Counted from the first letter of the stretch, positions 10,971-20,164 are shown. The stretch: 64,000 nucleotides of DNA from Oscillospiraceae bacterium (GCA_024404915.1 JAKSPJ010000004.1:124001-188000), one strand, 5' to 3'. Made by a program: numbers and translations. The notes: generated by a model from the sequence alone, not told the origin.

Positions 10971-13364
10971 ATGAACTACGGTTATTTTGATCTCAAAAAC
11001 AAAGAATATGTTATTACACGGCCGGATACACCGTCTGCCTGGTCCAATTATCTGGGCGATCCCGAATATGGTGCAATTATCACCAATAATGCTGCCGGCT
11101 ACAGCTTTGTAAAAAGCGGTGCAAACGGTCGTATCGGCAGATTCCGCTTCAATTCCATGATGGCACTCCCGGGCAGATATATCTATCTGACGGATAAGGA
11201 GAACAACGATTACTGGTCTGCTTCCTGGCAGCCTGTAGGCAAGCCACTGGATCAGTACAAATCCGTCTGCCGTCACGGCACAGCATATACTGTTCTGACT
11301 TCTGAATATGCTGGCATCCAGACAGAAACTACATATTATGTCCCGGATACCTATGAAGTCTGGCAGTGCAAGATCACAAACAATTCTGATAAGAACAGAA
11401 CTCTTTCCGTCACAGGTTTCATCGAGTTCACCAATGACAGCAACTATCAGCAGGATCAGGTAAATCTGCAGTATACACTGTTTATTTCCCGCACCAGCTT
11501 TGAAGGCGGCAACCGCATCATTCAGCACATCAACGAAAATGACGATAAGGATGCTTCCGGCTCCAATCATCGTGAGCGTTTCTTTGGTGTTGCAGGTGCT
11601 CCGGTGCAGTCTGCAAACGGCAACCTCAGCTCCTTCATCGGTCCGTATCGTACATACTCTAACCCGATTGCTGTGGAAAAGGGCGAATGCGACGGCACAA
11701 TGAACTTTAACAGCAATGCCTGCGGCGCACTGCAGTCTGAGATTCAGCTGGCTCCCGGTGAGACCAAAGTGCTCACCTACATCTTCGGCCAGAGAAACTC
11801 CGAAGAGGCAGCAGCCATCATTGCAAAGTATGAGACAGAGGGCGTAGCAGACAAGGAAATCGCTGCACTGCGTGATTACTGGCACGAGCAGCTTTCCCAC
11901 TTCGAGGTTGAAACACCTTCTGATGAATTCAACAACATGATTAACGTCTGGAACGCATATCAGTGCTACATCACATCCATCTGGAGCCGTGCTGCATCCC
12001 TGATTTACTGCGGTGAAAGAAATGGCTACGGCTATCGTGATACAGTTCAGGATATTCAGGGCATCATTCACCTCAATCCGGAAATGGCTCTGGAAAAAAT
12101 CCGCTTTATGCTCTCCGCACAGGTGGACAACGGCGGCGGTCTGCCCCTCGTAAAGTTCAACCACAACGCAGGTCACGAAAACACCCCGGATGATCCGGAA
12201 TATGTAAAGGAAACAGGCCATCCTTCCTATCGTGCAGATGATGCGCTGTGGCTGTTCCCCACCATCGTGAAGTATATCGGTGAATCCGGTAATCAGGCAT
12301 TCCTGGATGAGGTGATTGTATACGCAAATGGCGGTGAGGATACCGTTTATAACCACTTGAAGCGTGCAATTCAGTTCTCCATGGAACGTCTTGGCGCACA
12401 CCATATGCCTGCCGGCCTCCACGCTGACTGGAACGACTGTCTGCGTCTGGGCGCAAAGGGTGAATCCACATTCGTTGCTTTCCAGCTCTGGTATGCATTG
12501 ATTGAAATGGCAGAAATGGCAAAATCCAAGAATGATACAGAATATCTGGAATACCTGGAACAGACAAAGAATACGCTGGCTGAATCTCTGACCGCATGCT
12601 GGGATGAGGACCGCTTCATCCGTGGTATTCGTGAGGATGGTACCATCGTGGGCGCAAAGAAGGATCCGGAAGCAAATATGTGGCTGAATCCGCAGAGCTG
12701 GTCTGTTATTTCCAGATTCGCAACGGAAGAGCAGGCTGAAAAAGCTATGAACAGCGTCCATGAAATTCTGAATACACCTTATGGCGCAAAGCTCCTGGAG
12801 CCGCCGTATGTTGACCACTATTTTGACGGTGCTCTGATGCACATTTTCAACCCGGACACCAAGGAAAACGGCGGTATCTTCTCCCAGTCTCAGGGCTGGC
12901 TGATTCTGGCAGAATCCCTGATGGGTCACGGCGACAGAGCATTCGAATACTTCATGGAAAGCTCCCCGGCTGCAATGAATGACAAGGCAGAAATCCGTGT
13001 CATGGAACCGTATGTACATGGTCAGTTCACTGAGAGCACACGTTCTCCCTTCGCAGGCCGTTCCCACGTTCACTGGCTGACAGGAACTGCATCCACTGTT
13101 ATGGTAGGCTGTGTTGAGGGTATCTGCGGTATGCGTACAGAGCTGAATGGTCTTCGCATCAATCCGTCTATCCCCGCTTCCTGGGACGGCTTCAAGATTC
13201 ACAAGCTGTTCCGTGGAAAGAAGCTGAACATTACCATTGACAACCCGAACCATGTTCAGTGCGGTGTTAAAGCCATGACAGTGAATGGCAATCCGGTAGA
13301 AGGCAACTTCCTGCCTGCAAATATGCTGACTGATATCACTGAGATTCAGATCACACTGGAATAA
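10971..13364 (+). CDS. GH94 cellobiose/cellodextrin-type phosphorylase
   Basis: A 797-residue inverting phosphorylase that splits a beta-glucoside with inorganic phosphate, releasing an alpha-sugar 1-phosphate. The opening YGYFDLKNKEYVITRPDTPSAW, the N-terminal beta-sandwich and the (alpha/alpha)6 barrel with ADWNDCLRLG (Asp486 and Asp489, the latter the likely general acid) are typical of GH94. There is no signal peptide, so it acts in the cytoplasm on imported oligosaccharides, saving one ATP per cleavage. Length fits cellobiose phosphorylase and the shorter ruminococcal cellodextrin phosphorylases, not the roughly 980-residue clostridial type. Exact substrate (cellobiose, cellodextrins, laminaribiose or cellobionate) cannot be settled by eye. 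It is a single-gene transcript with its own promoter and terminator. Confidence 0.88.
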   Translation: MNYGYFDLKNKEYVITRPDTPSAWSNYLGDPEYGAIITNNAAGYSFVKSGANGRIGRFRFNSMMALPGRYIYLTDKENNDYWSASWQPVGKPLDQYKSVCRHGTAYTVLTSEYAGIQTETTYYVPDTYEVWQCKITNNSDKNRTLSVTGFIEFTNDSNYQQDQVNLQYTLFISRTSFEGGNRIIQHINENDDKDASGSNHRERFFGVAGAPVQSANGNLSSFIGPYRTYSNPIAVEKGECDGTMNFNSNACGALQSEIQLAPGETKVLTYIFGQRNSEEAAAIIAKYETEGVADKEIAALRDYWHEQLSHFEVETPSDEFNNMINVWNAYQCYITSIWSRAASLIYCGERNGYGYRDTVQDIQGIIHLNPEMALEKIRFMLSAQVDNGGGLPLVKFNHNAGHENTPDDPEYVKETGHPSYRADDALWLFPTIVKYIGESGNQAFLDEVIVYANGGEDTVYNHLKRAIQFSMERLGAHHMPAGLHADWNDCLRLGAKGESTFVAFQLWYALIEMAEMAKSKNDTEYLEYLEQTKNTLAESLTACWDEDRFIRGIREDGTIVGAKKDPEANMWLNPQSWSVISRFATEEQAEKAMNSVHEILNTPYGAKLLEPPYVDHYFDGALMHIFNPDTKENGGIFSQSQGWLILAESLMGHGDRAFEYFMESSPAAMNDKAEIRVMEPYVHGQFTESTRSPFAGRSHVHWLTGTASTVMVGCVEGICGMRTELNGLRINPSIPASWDGFKIHKLFRGKKLNITIDNPNHVQCGVKAMTVNGNPVEGNFLPANMLTDITEIQITLE

Positions 13365-13373
13365 TTCACTTAA

Positions 13374-13410
13374 AAAACGTGAGCCGAAAGAATAAATCGG
13401 CTCACGTTTT
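13374..13410 (+). terminator. Terminator after GH94 gene
   Basis: AAAACGTGAGCCGA pairs perfectly with TCGGCTCACGTTTT around a nine-base loop. It may also work in the opposite direction for the hydrolase gene. Confidence 0.85.
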
Positions 13411-13446
13411 CCTATTAGAATGGCACAAGTGATACAGTAAAACGAT

Positions 13447-14445
13447 TCATGCCCACTCGTTGGTAAATGCACGGACTGCCTGAAGAAATACATCAGGCTG
13501 GTCATTGAAACAACAGTGTGATGCCTGGGGAATGATTCTGATTTGTTTTTCAGGCGCAGATATCTGATTAAAACAGGTGTTCATCAATTCCGCAGGACAG
13601 ATATTTTCTTCTTCTCCATAGACAAACAGCACAGGCATTTCAAAATGCATATCCACCCTGAAATCATATTGCAGCATGGTCTCATAGGATTTTTCAAACA
13701 ATGCAGTCTTTGGTATCAAAGCAGAAATCCGCTCCTTCAGATTCATAAACGGAGATGTCAGTACCTTTCCAATCGGAATCGCCTTGGCATGCTTTGCAAT
13801 ATACTTAACCGTAAGCGGCGAATAAAACCGCAATTTCTGTATCAGCTCCTTATTCCAAACAGGATGCTCCGGGAAATCTGACATAATATTGCTTACTTTT
13901 CCGGCATCCGCATGATTCGGCGGAATCCGATCCAGCATATTCCGGCAAGTGGTCAACACACCTTCCCGATACTGAATCAATTGACCAACTCCAATATAGC
14001 ATGCAACATTTTCAGGATGACGCTTCGCATATTCTGCACCGATTGCACTGCCCCAGGAGAAGCCCATCAGAATCAGCTTATCAAAATCATATACCGTGTG
14101 CAGATAAGCAATGATTTCGTCAATATCCTGCACATAGTCCTTCAATGTGCCTGTTTTCGCAATCTCTGCCGCCTGTTTCTGATTGGCAAAATATGTTTTA
14201 CAAGTATTTCTCTGGTCCCAGTTGACAACCGTATAATACTGTTCCCACTCACGCTGCAAAATATAGCAAAGCCCTGCAAGGGAACCTCCGGGTCCTCCAT
14301 GCAGAAACAGTATCAGAGGATTCTTTTTGTCCCTGCCACGAATCTGAACATACTGCCGGATACCGTTGATTAGTGGATACTCATAGGAATAGATGCCATT
14401 TTCCGTTTTCGGAAATACAATTTGATTCTGTTTCATGATGTTCAT
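13447..14445 (-). CDS. Alpha/beta hydrolase (proline iminopeptidase-like)
   Basis: A 332-residue cytoplasmic alpha/beta-hydrolase with no signal peptide. It has the HGGPGG oxyanion motif near residues 49-54, the nucleophile elbow GFSWGS with Ser130, VYGEEENI as the acid region, and ASHCCF carrying the catalytic His near residue 311. HGGPGG and NWDQRN place it near proline iminopeptidases (S33), but the natural substrate is unknown. The start overlaps the upstream regulator stop by four bases (ATGA), with AAGGAG upstream, so the two are co-translated. The regulator probably controls this enzyme. Confidence 0.85.
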   Translation of the reverse strand: MNIMKQNQIVFPKTENGIYSYEYPLINGIRQYVQIRGRDKKNPLILFLHGGPGGSLAGLCYILQREWEQYYTVVNWDQRNTCKTYFANQKQAAEIAKTGTLKDYVQDIDEIIAYLHTVYDFDKLILMGFSWGSAIGAEYAKRHPENVACYIGVGQLIQYREGVLTTCRNMLDRIPPNHADAGKVSNIMSDFPEHPVWNKELIQKLRFYSPLTVKYIAKHAKAIPIGKVLTSPFMNLKERISALIPKTALFEKSYETMLQYDFRVDMHFEMPVLFVYGEEENICPAELMNTCFNQISAPEKQIRIIPQASHCCFNDQPDVFLQAVRAFTNEWA

Positions 14446-14957
14446 ATATCTCCTTTCGGTGCAGAAAGCAAAAACAGATTCCGCAGCTTAGCGTCTTCTG
14501 AGGATTCCATTTTCTGGTATTTATCAATGATGCTGAAAACCTCTTTCAGCATCTCTGCAAAATCACTGTCGGATAACGCAATCGCATAATTCTGAAGAAA
14601 CAATCGGTCTCTGTTCACATCGGCATCTCCGCTTTTGAAATAGCGTTCATACAAACCCAGAATCTGCATTAAGCTGATATTCACAATCTTCATGCATTCC
14701 TCATCCGATTTCGGATCCGTAATATACATTTCTTTGATTGCATATACATTCTCAATCTGTCCACGCACCCGATTGAAATCCACAATTTCAATTGCTCCCA
14801 CTTCCAGCATTTTATCCATCCGCCGATAAACGGTAGCGCGTGGAAATTGCTTTTTTTCTGCAAGAATTTCAGATATGGTCATTTTTCCACGAACTCTAAT
14901 CATCTGCAATATGCAGTTAGAGACAGGGTCTGTCAATACTTTCAACAGTTTTTCCAT
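14442..14957 (-). CDS. Winged-helix transcriptional regulator
   Basis: A 171-residue protein whose first 75 residues form a winged helix: a helix pair around PVSNCILQMIRVRGKMTISEIL, a recognition helix around FPRATVYRRMDKMLEVGAIE, and a wing. The C-terminal half is helical with no recognised domain and may dimerise or bind ligand. It resembles ArsR/PadR-like repressors without clear membership. It is the first gene of a two-gene operon, and its promoter carries a palindrome over the -10 box, as expected of an autorepressor. Regulation of the hydrolase is inferred from overlap only. Confidence 0.8.
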   Translation of the reverse strand: MEKLLKVLTDPVSNCILQMIRVRGKMTISEILAEKKQFPRATVYRRMDKMLEVGAIEIVDFNRVRGQIENVYAIKEMYITDPKSDEECMKIVNISLMQILGLYERYFKSGDADVNRDRLFLQNYAIALSDSDFAEMLKEVFSIIDKYQKMESSEDAKLRNLFLLSAPKGDI

Positions 14958-14985
14958 ATGAGTACCTCCACTAATTTCATTTGTG

Positions 14986-15019
14986 ATACTAGTATATCAT
15001 ATTACGATAAAAAAATCAA
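14986..15019 (-). promoter_or_regulatory. Promoter with palindromic operator
   Basis: On the minus strand TTGATT, 17 bases and TATACT. The perfect palindrome ATACTAGTAT at 14986-14995 overlaps the -10 box, the usual place for an autorepressor site. The gene immediately downstream encodes a winged-helix protein. Confidence 0.65.
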
Positions 15020-15070
15020 GCTTTTTGAAATAAAATCCGCAGCCACTATGAACAACAAAAATCGCCAGAA

Positions 15071-15112
15071 AAAAAAGTGTGCAGAAATCTTACGATTTCT
15101 GCACACTTTTTT
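15071..15112 (-). terminator. Terminator after ArsC/Spx-like gene
   Basis: A perfect 19-bp stem (AAAAAAGTGTGCAGAAATC with GATTTCTGCACACTTTTTT) with a four-base loop is followed on the minus strand by a T-run. It begins at the stop codon of the ArsC-like gene. Confidence 0.9.
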
Positions 15113-15455
15113 ATTTCTCATCTTTAAGCCACTTCTGCCATACAGCTTCAGCTGCGCCAACTGTAGCTTTTTGCCCATTGCGCACAATCGGCGTCAAAAG
15201 CATCTCCGGTGTCTCCAACAGCATATCAAACTGGGCATCCGGTAACAGATGTGACCACAATGCATAGTCGCAATCCTTAGGATTCACCAACTGCTCCATG
15301 CCGCCCACACTGCGGATTACACTTTCCAGCTCTCGTTTGCTCATGCCTTTCTCATGCAGGTCTATCCGCTGAAAAGAAATGCCCCGCTCCTTGAAAAAGC
15401 GTTCTGCTTTTTTGGTATCAAAGCATTTTTTTTGACCGAAAATCTGAATATTCAT
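15111..15455 (-). CDS. ArsC/Spx-family thioredoxin-fold protein
   Basis: A 114-residue protein of the ArsC/Spx family. The thioredoxin-like start MNIQIFGQKKCFDTKKAERFF keeps the first Cys but has Cys-x-x-Thr in place of the CxxC of Spx. The C-terminal TPIVRNGQKATVGAAEAVW matches the family's RPIV region. It may be a redox-active reductase or an Spx-like regulator; arsenate reduction is not shown and there are no other ars genes nearby. ATG 15455 has a GGGAGG ribosome-binding site and overlaps the upstream PBP stop by four bases. Confidence 0.82.
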   Translation of the reverse strand: MNIQIFGQKKCFDTKKAERFFKERGISFQRIDLHEKGMSKRELESVIRSVGGMEQLVNPKDCDYALWSHLLPDAQFDMLLETPEMLLTPIVRNGQKATVGAAEAVWQKWLKDEK

Positions 15456-17500
15456 GATATTCCTCCCGTTGTTGAAACAGAATGCAAACTCCTGCCGATA
15501 CGAGACTGCGGATAACACTCTGCGTAGCTGTTCAGTATATCACGCACCATATATTTTGCATATTTACCGCCCTCAACCATTGCACAGAATGCAATTTCGG
15601 GATTCTCAGCAGGGGCATACCCAATCACAAATGAATCCGTACCACGGGGCGACTGGGGTGTACCGGTTTTAATTGCTACAGAAAATCCCAGGTTATTCAG
15701 GTCGTATTTCGATGGCATTGCCGTACTTGCTGCACCGATCATGCCTTCCTCAATGTACCTGTATACGACAGATGCGTTATTCTGCGCAACGGTTGCCACC
15801 AGTTCCGGCTCCTTCTCAGAAAGCTGCTCCGTCATGGTATGGTTCCAATAGGAATCGATTAAATGGGGACGATAGCGCTGTCCCTCGTTTGCTATGGTTG
15901 ATGCAACTGTCGCCATCTGCAAAGGTGTTACCTGAATTTCAGACTGCCCAATGCCAGCCTGCACCAGCTCACCTATGTACCACTGTATTCCCAGCTTTTC
16001 AAAGGTTTCAGGGCAGGCCAGATAGCCGCCGCTGTCGCCTGACTCCAGTCCAAGCGGTTCCCCAAGGCCATACAGCCGCTCATAATCCATGAGCAAATCC
16101 AAGCCAAGACGGTTGCTGAGCTCGTAGAAGAAAATGTTGCAGGAAACCGTCAGCGCACGGGAAACATCAATATTGCTATGGTTGCCCGTACAATGGAACG
16201 TATGGTCAATGAACAAATAGTCCCGCTGACAATTAAAATAGGTGCTGCCATTGATTTTACCGGAATCCAGGCCTGCGGTTGCAGTAATGGTTTTAAAAGT
16301 AGAACCCGGTCTGTAAAGGCCGTCCGTTGCACGGTTAATCAGGGGATAATTATCCTGCTCTGCCACGCTGTTGTAATCTTCCAGCAATTCCGCCAGATTA
16401 TAAGTGGGCAGCGTTGCCATGCCAAGCACCGCATTATCACTTGTATCCAGAACAACAATCGCACCGCAATTGACATCTCTGCATTCATAATCTGTTTCAC
16501 GCAGCATCTGGCAGTGCTGGTCCAGCAATGATTGCAGCCCTGCATTGAATTTGCTGTTTATCGTAAGCTGAATAGTTTTTCCGCCTACCGGCTCCTGTGT
16601 AACATTCACAGAGGTAACCTCGCCATCCGTCACAGTGATTTCCTTGATGCCATTGTAGCCGCGCAGGTCAGCTTCACAGCTTTGCTCCAGGCCGCTTTTG
16701 CCCACTTTATCAGAGAGCGCATAATCTGTATGGCCGTTTTCCTTGAGCTGTGCGTACTCCTCCTGGGAATAAATCGGACCGATATAGCCGATTTCATGGG
16801 GAAGCACATCACCGTTTTCTACTGTGCGGATTGCCTCCTCCACGATATTTACACCTGGCAGTGTCACTCTCAATTCCTTGATATGTGTCACCATTTTTAA
16901 ATCAATGTCATTGGCAAAATAGAAAACATTTGACATTGAAAAACTGCGAATCATCATTTCATAGCGAATGCCGGCAATCAAACGCCGCTCATTCTCCTGG
17001 TAAGATTCGTCAATCTCATAATCTGCATAAAGCTTGTCAATGCAGTTCTGCGCAGTGGCATAGCTGTTCAGACGCAGATTCTTTTTCATCTCCTTGATAT
17101 CGTCATCCCTGTCATTCGAAAAAATATAAGGAAAATGTGCAGAAACTGGCATTGTATCATTCCATTGGAATCCTGCTTCTTTCAGCAGCATGGCTGTTTC
17201 AAGAATCACACGGTTTCCGTCCTGCAGATTTGTGGGAAAGAATGCTTTCTCAATAATCAGGTTATAGCCGATTTTATTTGATACAATGGGCTCACCCGTA
17301 CAATCCACAATCGAACCTCTGGATGCCGGAATCACCTGCGTATAAACATTCTCCACGACAGGATGACGCTTCTCTTCTTCCGCAGCAGCAATCTGCAGCT
17401 TCGTCAGACGATAAATGCCCAGTGCTGCTGAAAACAAGACCAGCAGCACAAGAAAACTGCTTCGCAGGAATTCGGATATCTGCCGGATAATCTCTTTCAT
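15452..17500 (-). CDS. Class B penicillin-binding protein (PBP2-like transpeptidase)
   Basis: A 682-residue peptidoglycan D,D-transpeptidase anchored by one N-terminal membrane segment (residues 12-32). A dimerisation/pedestal domain begins at the RGSIVD motif near residue 60. The transpeptidase domain has all three motifs: STFK with Ser400, SCN at 453 and KTGT at 611. No PASTA domains follow. Family knowledge places MrdA (PBP2) next to minD and mgsA in many Clostridia, which favours an elongation role, but SpoVD/FtsI-type function cannot be excluded. The gene sits 24 bases after hisS and overlaps the next gene. Confidence 0.9.
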   Translation of the reverse strand: MKEIIRQISEFLRSSFLVLLVLFSAALGIYRLTKLQIAAAEEEKRHPVVENVYTQVIPASRGSIVDCTGEPIVSNKIGYNLIIEKAFFPTNLQDGNRVILETAMLLKEAGFQWNDTMPVSAHFPYIFSNDRDDDIKEMKKNLRLNSYATAQNCIDKLYADYEIDESYQENERRLIAGIRYEMMIRSFSMSNVFYFANDIDLKMVTHIKELRVTLPGVNIVEEAIRTVENGDVLPHEIGYIGPIYSQEEYAQLKENGHTDYALSDKVGKSGLEQSCEADLRGYNGIKEITVTDGEVTSVNVTQEPVGGKTIQLTINSKFNAGLQSLLDQHCQMLRETDYECRDVNCGAIVVLDTSDNAVLGMATLPTYNLAELLEDYNSVAEQDNYPLINRATDGLYRPGSTFKTITATAGLDSGKINGSTYFNCQRDYLFIDHTFHCTGNHSNIDVSRALTVSCNIFFYELSNRLGLDLLMDYERLYGLGEPLGLESGDSGGYLACPETFEKLGIQWYIGELVQAGIGQSEIQVTPLQMATVASTIANEGQRYRPHLIDSYWNHTMTEQLSEKEPELVATVAQNNASVVYRYIEEGMIGAASTAMPSKYDLNNLGFSVAIKTGTPQSPRGTDSFVIGYAPAENPEIAFCAMVEGGKYAKYMVRDILNSYAECYPQSRIGRSLHSVSTTGGIS

Positions 17501-17524
17501 TTTGTGTGCTCCGATGCGATTGGT

Positions 17525-18823
17525 TTACAGTTTCGGCTGAAACATGTCTCCGATGGAGATATCTGAATAGTCTTCACAAAAATGATCAGCGGAATCCAGG
17601 CGAATGGACTTCTGCTCACCTGTTTCCATATTTTTCAGCTGTCCTTCACCTTGTTCCAGCTCATTGGAGCCAAGCACCACAAGATATTTTGCGCCCAGCT
17701 TATTTGCATACTTCATCTGAGACTTGAATGAACGATCCATTAAATCAAATTCAGCGCAGACACCCATCTCACGCAGTGCATTGACAAAGCGCAGTGCCGT
17801 GGGTCGGGCAGCATCATCCATAGGAGCGATGTAGACTTCGCATTTTTTCTGTGAAAGAAATTCACAATTCTGGGATTCCATGGTCAGAATCAGACGCTCC
17901 AGACCCATGCCAAAGCCCAGTGCCGGCACCTTCTGTCCGCCAAGCTGCTCAATCAGACCGTCGTATCTTCCGCCGCCGCAAACGGTACCCTGCGCACCGA
18001 TATCTGTGGTGATAAACTCAAATACTGTCTTTGTGTAGTAATCCAGGCCACGCACAATCTTAGGATTGATAGCATATTCCACCTGCATTTCCTTCAGTGT
18101 TTTCTGAAGTGTTTCAAAGTGTGTGCTGCACTCCTCACAGAGGTAATCCAGAATAATGGGAGCATCTTTTGCAATTGCCTGATCCTCCGGGCTCTTGCAG
18201 TCCAGCAGACGCATCGGATTTCGTTCCAGACGCTCCTGGCAGGTTTCACACAATTCTTCACGATGGGGCTCAAAATAAGCTTTCAGAGCCGCCTGATATT
18301 TCGCACGGCACTGGGGGCAGCCGATGCTGTTAATATTCAGCTGAATCCCCTTCAGGCCCAGACGGTCCAGTACTGTTTTGGCCAGCAGAATGATTTCTGC
18401 ATCTGCATAGGGGGAAGCAGAGCCTGCCATTTCCACTCCAAACTGGTGGAATTCACGGAGTCTGCCTGCCTGAGGACGCTCATGGCGAAAGCAGGAAAGC
18501 TGATAGAAGACCTTCTGCGGAAGTGCTTCTGCCAGCAGTCCATTCTGGAGCATAGAACGAATGGTGCCTGCGGTGCCCTCCGGACGCAGTGTAAACTGTG
18601 TTTCACGGGCAATGACGGAGTACATTTCCTTCTGCACTACGTCTGTTGTTTCACCTACAGAACGCTGAAACAGCTCTGTTGTCTCAAAAGTCGGAATCCG
18701 GATTTCAGAGAAGCCGAAGCTCTCTGCCACTTCCTTTGTCACCTTTTCCACAGTATGCCACTTGTGAATACGTGACGGAGTAATATCTTCTGTGCCCTGG
18801 GGGCGGGTAATATATTTTGCCAT
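17525..18823 (-). CDS. hisS: Histidyl-tRNA synthetase
   Basis: A class II synthetase that charges tRNA-His. The 432-residue protein opens with YITRPQGTEDITPSRIHKW. Motif 2 contains FTLRPEGTAGTIRS. The HisA and HisB signatures are present (GLDYYTKTVFEF and GGGRYDGLIEQLGG), as is motif 3 (PALGFGMGLERL), followed by the anticodon-binding domain. A Cys-rich insertion (CPQC...CETC...CEEC near residues 172-230) could bind zinc. These active-site signatures, and the absence of a neighbouring hisG, separate it from HisZ at 3437-4636. The ribosome-binding site is GGAAGGAAG. A hairpin occupies the gap to mgsA. Confidence 0.96.
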   Translation of the reverse strand: MAKYITRPQGTEDITPSRIHKWHTVEKVTKEVAESFGFSEIRIPTFETTELFQRSVGETTDVVQKEMYSVIARETQFTLRPEGTAGTIRSMLQNGLLAEALPQKVFYQLSCFRHERPQAGRLREFHQFGVEMAGSASPYADAEIILLAKTVLDRLGLKGIQLNINSIGCPQCRAKYQAALKAYFEPHREELCETCQERLERNPMRLLDCKSPEDQAIAKDAPIILDYLCEECSTHFETLQKTLKEMQVEYAINPKIVRGLDYYTKTVFEFITTDIGAQGTVCGGGRYDGLIEQLGGQKVPALGFGMGLERLILTMESQNCEFLSQKKCEVYIAPMDDAARPTALRFVNALREMGVCAEFDLMDRSFKSQMKYANKLGAKYLVVLGSNELEQGEGQLKNMETGEQKSIRLDSADHFCEDYSDISIGDMFQPKL

Positions 18824-18854
18824 AAAAATCTTCCTTTCCTTTGCGGATATTTAT

Positions 18855-18904
18855 GCATAGCAAATGCCCCTTTCCGTTTAGAAGGGGCAATGTGTAAGCT
18901 ATGC
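18855..18904 (-). other. Structured RNA element between mgsA and hisS
   Basis: An outer 7-bp stem (GCATAGC/GCTATGC) encloses an inner stem (GCCCCTT/AAGGGGC) with an eight- to nine-base loop and asymmetric internal loops. It lies in the hisS 5' region, has no T-run and lacks the T-box TGGNACC core. It may be a processing or regulatory hairpin; function unknown. Confidence 0.5.
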
Positions 18905-18909
18905 TGTTA

Positions 18910-19317
18910 TTACATAATACTGGGATTTCCAATCTCACGCCAATCCAGATCGCCGCGTTCCAGAGCCAGAATCAAGGCTTCCGCAGTCGCAATATTGGTT
19001 GCAACGGGAACATTGTGCACATCACAAAGGCGAAGCAGATTCATGTCATTGGGCTCGGAAACCTTCGGATTGATGGGATCTCTGAAGAACAGAAGCACAT
19101 CAATCTCATTGCAGGAAATGCGGGCAGAAATTTCCTGACCGCCGCCCTGTGCGCCGCTTAAAAAACGCTTAATCTGTAAGCCGGTGGCTTCCGCCACCTG
19201 TTTGCCAGTGGTACCTGTTGCACAAAGAATATGGCGACTCAAAACGGCAGAATATGCTGTACAGAATTGGATCATCAGTTCTTTTTTTGCATCGTGGGCT
19301 ATCAATGCTATTGTCAT
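18910..19317 (-). CDS. mgsA: Methylglyoxal synthase
   Basis: MgsA removes phosphate from dihydroxyacetone phosphate to give methylglyoxal, a bypass of lower glycolysis under phosphate limitation. The 135-residue protein has the core [15 protein letters not shown], the phosphate loop [27 protein letters not shown], and LFFRDP with the catalytic Asp region. ATG 19317 is preferred to an upstream in-frame ATG because it matches the family N-terminus and follows AAAGGATG. It lies between minD and hisS, all on the minus strand. Confidence 0.93.
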   Translation of the reverse strand: MTIALIAHDAKKELMIQFCTAYSAVLSRHILCATGTTGKQVAEATGLQIKRFLSGAQGGGQEISARISCNEIDVLLFFRDPINPKVSEPNDMNLLRLCDVHNVPVATNIATAEALILALERGDLDWREIGNPSIM

Positions 19318-19393
19318 GTTAGATACATCCTTTCTGGTATGTCTTTTGTAGTAAGAATTCAGATCATGCATCCCGCTGAACCGGGAAACAGTA

Positions 19394-20134
19394 TCAGTTG
19401 ATCTTGACAGTCAGCGGTGCGTCTTCTCCGCGCAAACGCTTGGAAACCGCATCAAATGCTGCAAGGCTGGGGGCCGTAGAAGGAATCGGCTCACCCTTGC
19501 CGGTGGAAATCACAAGCTGATAATCCTCCGGAATCACGCCAATCAGCTGAACACCGATGGTATCAATAATTTCATCCAGGTCACGAACCAATTCTGCACC
19601 AATTGCCTTCTTGCTGACCTTATTGATGATCAGACGCTGACGACGGTTGCCTCTGGAGTAGAACTCATCGGACATCATCTGTGCATCACGCACACAAATC
19701 GGGTCCGGAGTGGTAACAACAAGAATCAGGTTAGACTGTTCAACGATGTCAAAGACGTGGTTGTTGATACCTGCACCTGTATCGATAATGATATAGTCAT
19801 AATACTTACGGACAGACTGGCAAATATCTGCAATCTGCTCCACAGTCACCTGCAAAAACGGATTCTTCGGTGCACACAGCACAAAGAGGTTGCTTGCCAT
19901 CGGCACACGTGCAACCGCATCCACTGCCTTGACCTTTCCGTCCAGGACATCGCTGAGGTCATACTTAATCTGACCGGTCATGCCGAAAATAATGTCTATG
20001 CAGCGAAGGCCGAAGTCCAGTTCGATAATCAATGTACGGCTGCCCTGTTTTGCAAGAGTATAGCCAAGTCCGGCACAAATAGAAGATTTTCCGGTGCCGC
20101 CCTTTCCGGATGTAACAGCGATTGTTTTTGACAT
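19394..20134 (-). CDS. minD: MinD/ParA-family ATPase
   Basis: A 246-residue deviant-Walker ATPase: KGGTGKSS at residues 10-17, an ELDFG switch, and IIIDTGAG as Walker B. MinD works with MinC (and MinE or DivIVA) to place the division septum. The adjacency to mgsA and a class B PBP fits the minD neighbourhood of Clostridia. Odd point: the C-terminus ([14 protein letters not shown]) does not look like the amphipathic membrane-targeting helix of MinD, and no minC or minE is seen here, so a related positioning ATPase is possible. ATG 20134 has GAAGGGAGA upstream; a longer frame start lacks support. Confidence 0.82.
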   Translation of the reverse strand: MSKTIAVTSGKGGTGKSSICAGLGYTLAKQGSRTLIIELDFGLRCIDIIFGMTGQIKYDLSDVLDGKVKAVDAVARVPMASNLFVLCAPKNPFLQVTVEQIADICQSVRKYYDYIIIDTGAGINNHVFDIVEQSNLILVVTTPDPICVRDAQMMSDEFYSRGNRRQRLIINKVSKKAIGAELVRDLDEIIDTIGVQLIGVIPEDYQLVISTGKGEPIPSTAPSLAAFDAVSKRLRGEDAPLTVKIN

Positions 20135-20164
20135 ATTGTAAGATCTCCCTTCGGATTTCGCAGA

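Noticed and set aside
10803..13505. Minus-strand open frame of 900 codons opposite the GH94 gene
   Set aside because: It is a shadow of codon bias in the phosphorylase gene. It lacks a ribosome-binding site and known motifs, and is rich in Cys, His and Ile as antisense frames here are.
15111..15455. Arsenate reductase in an ars operon
   Set aside because: No arsR, arsB or acr3 genes are near and the second active-site Cys is missing, so only ArsC/Spx family membership is claimed.
18824..18909. T-box riboswitch for hisS
   Set aside because: The region is too short and lacks the TGGNACC antiterminator core; only a nested hairpin is present.
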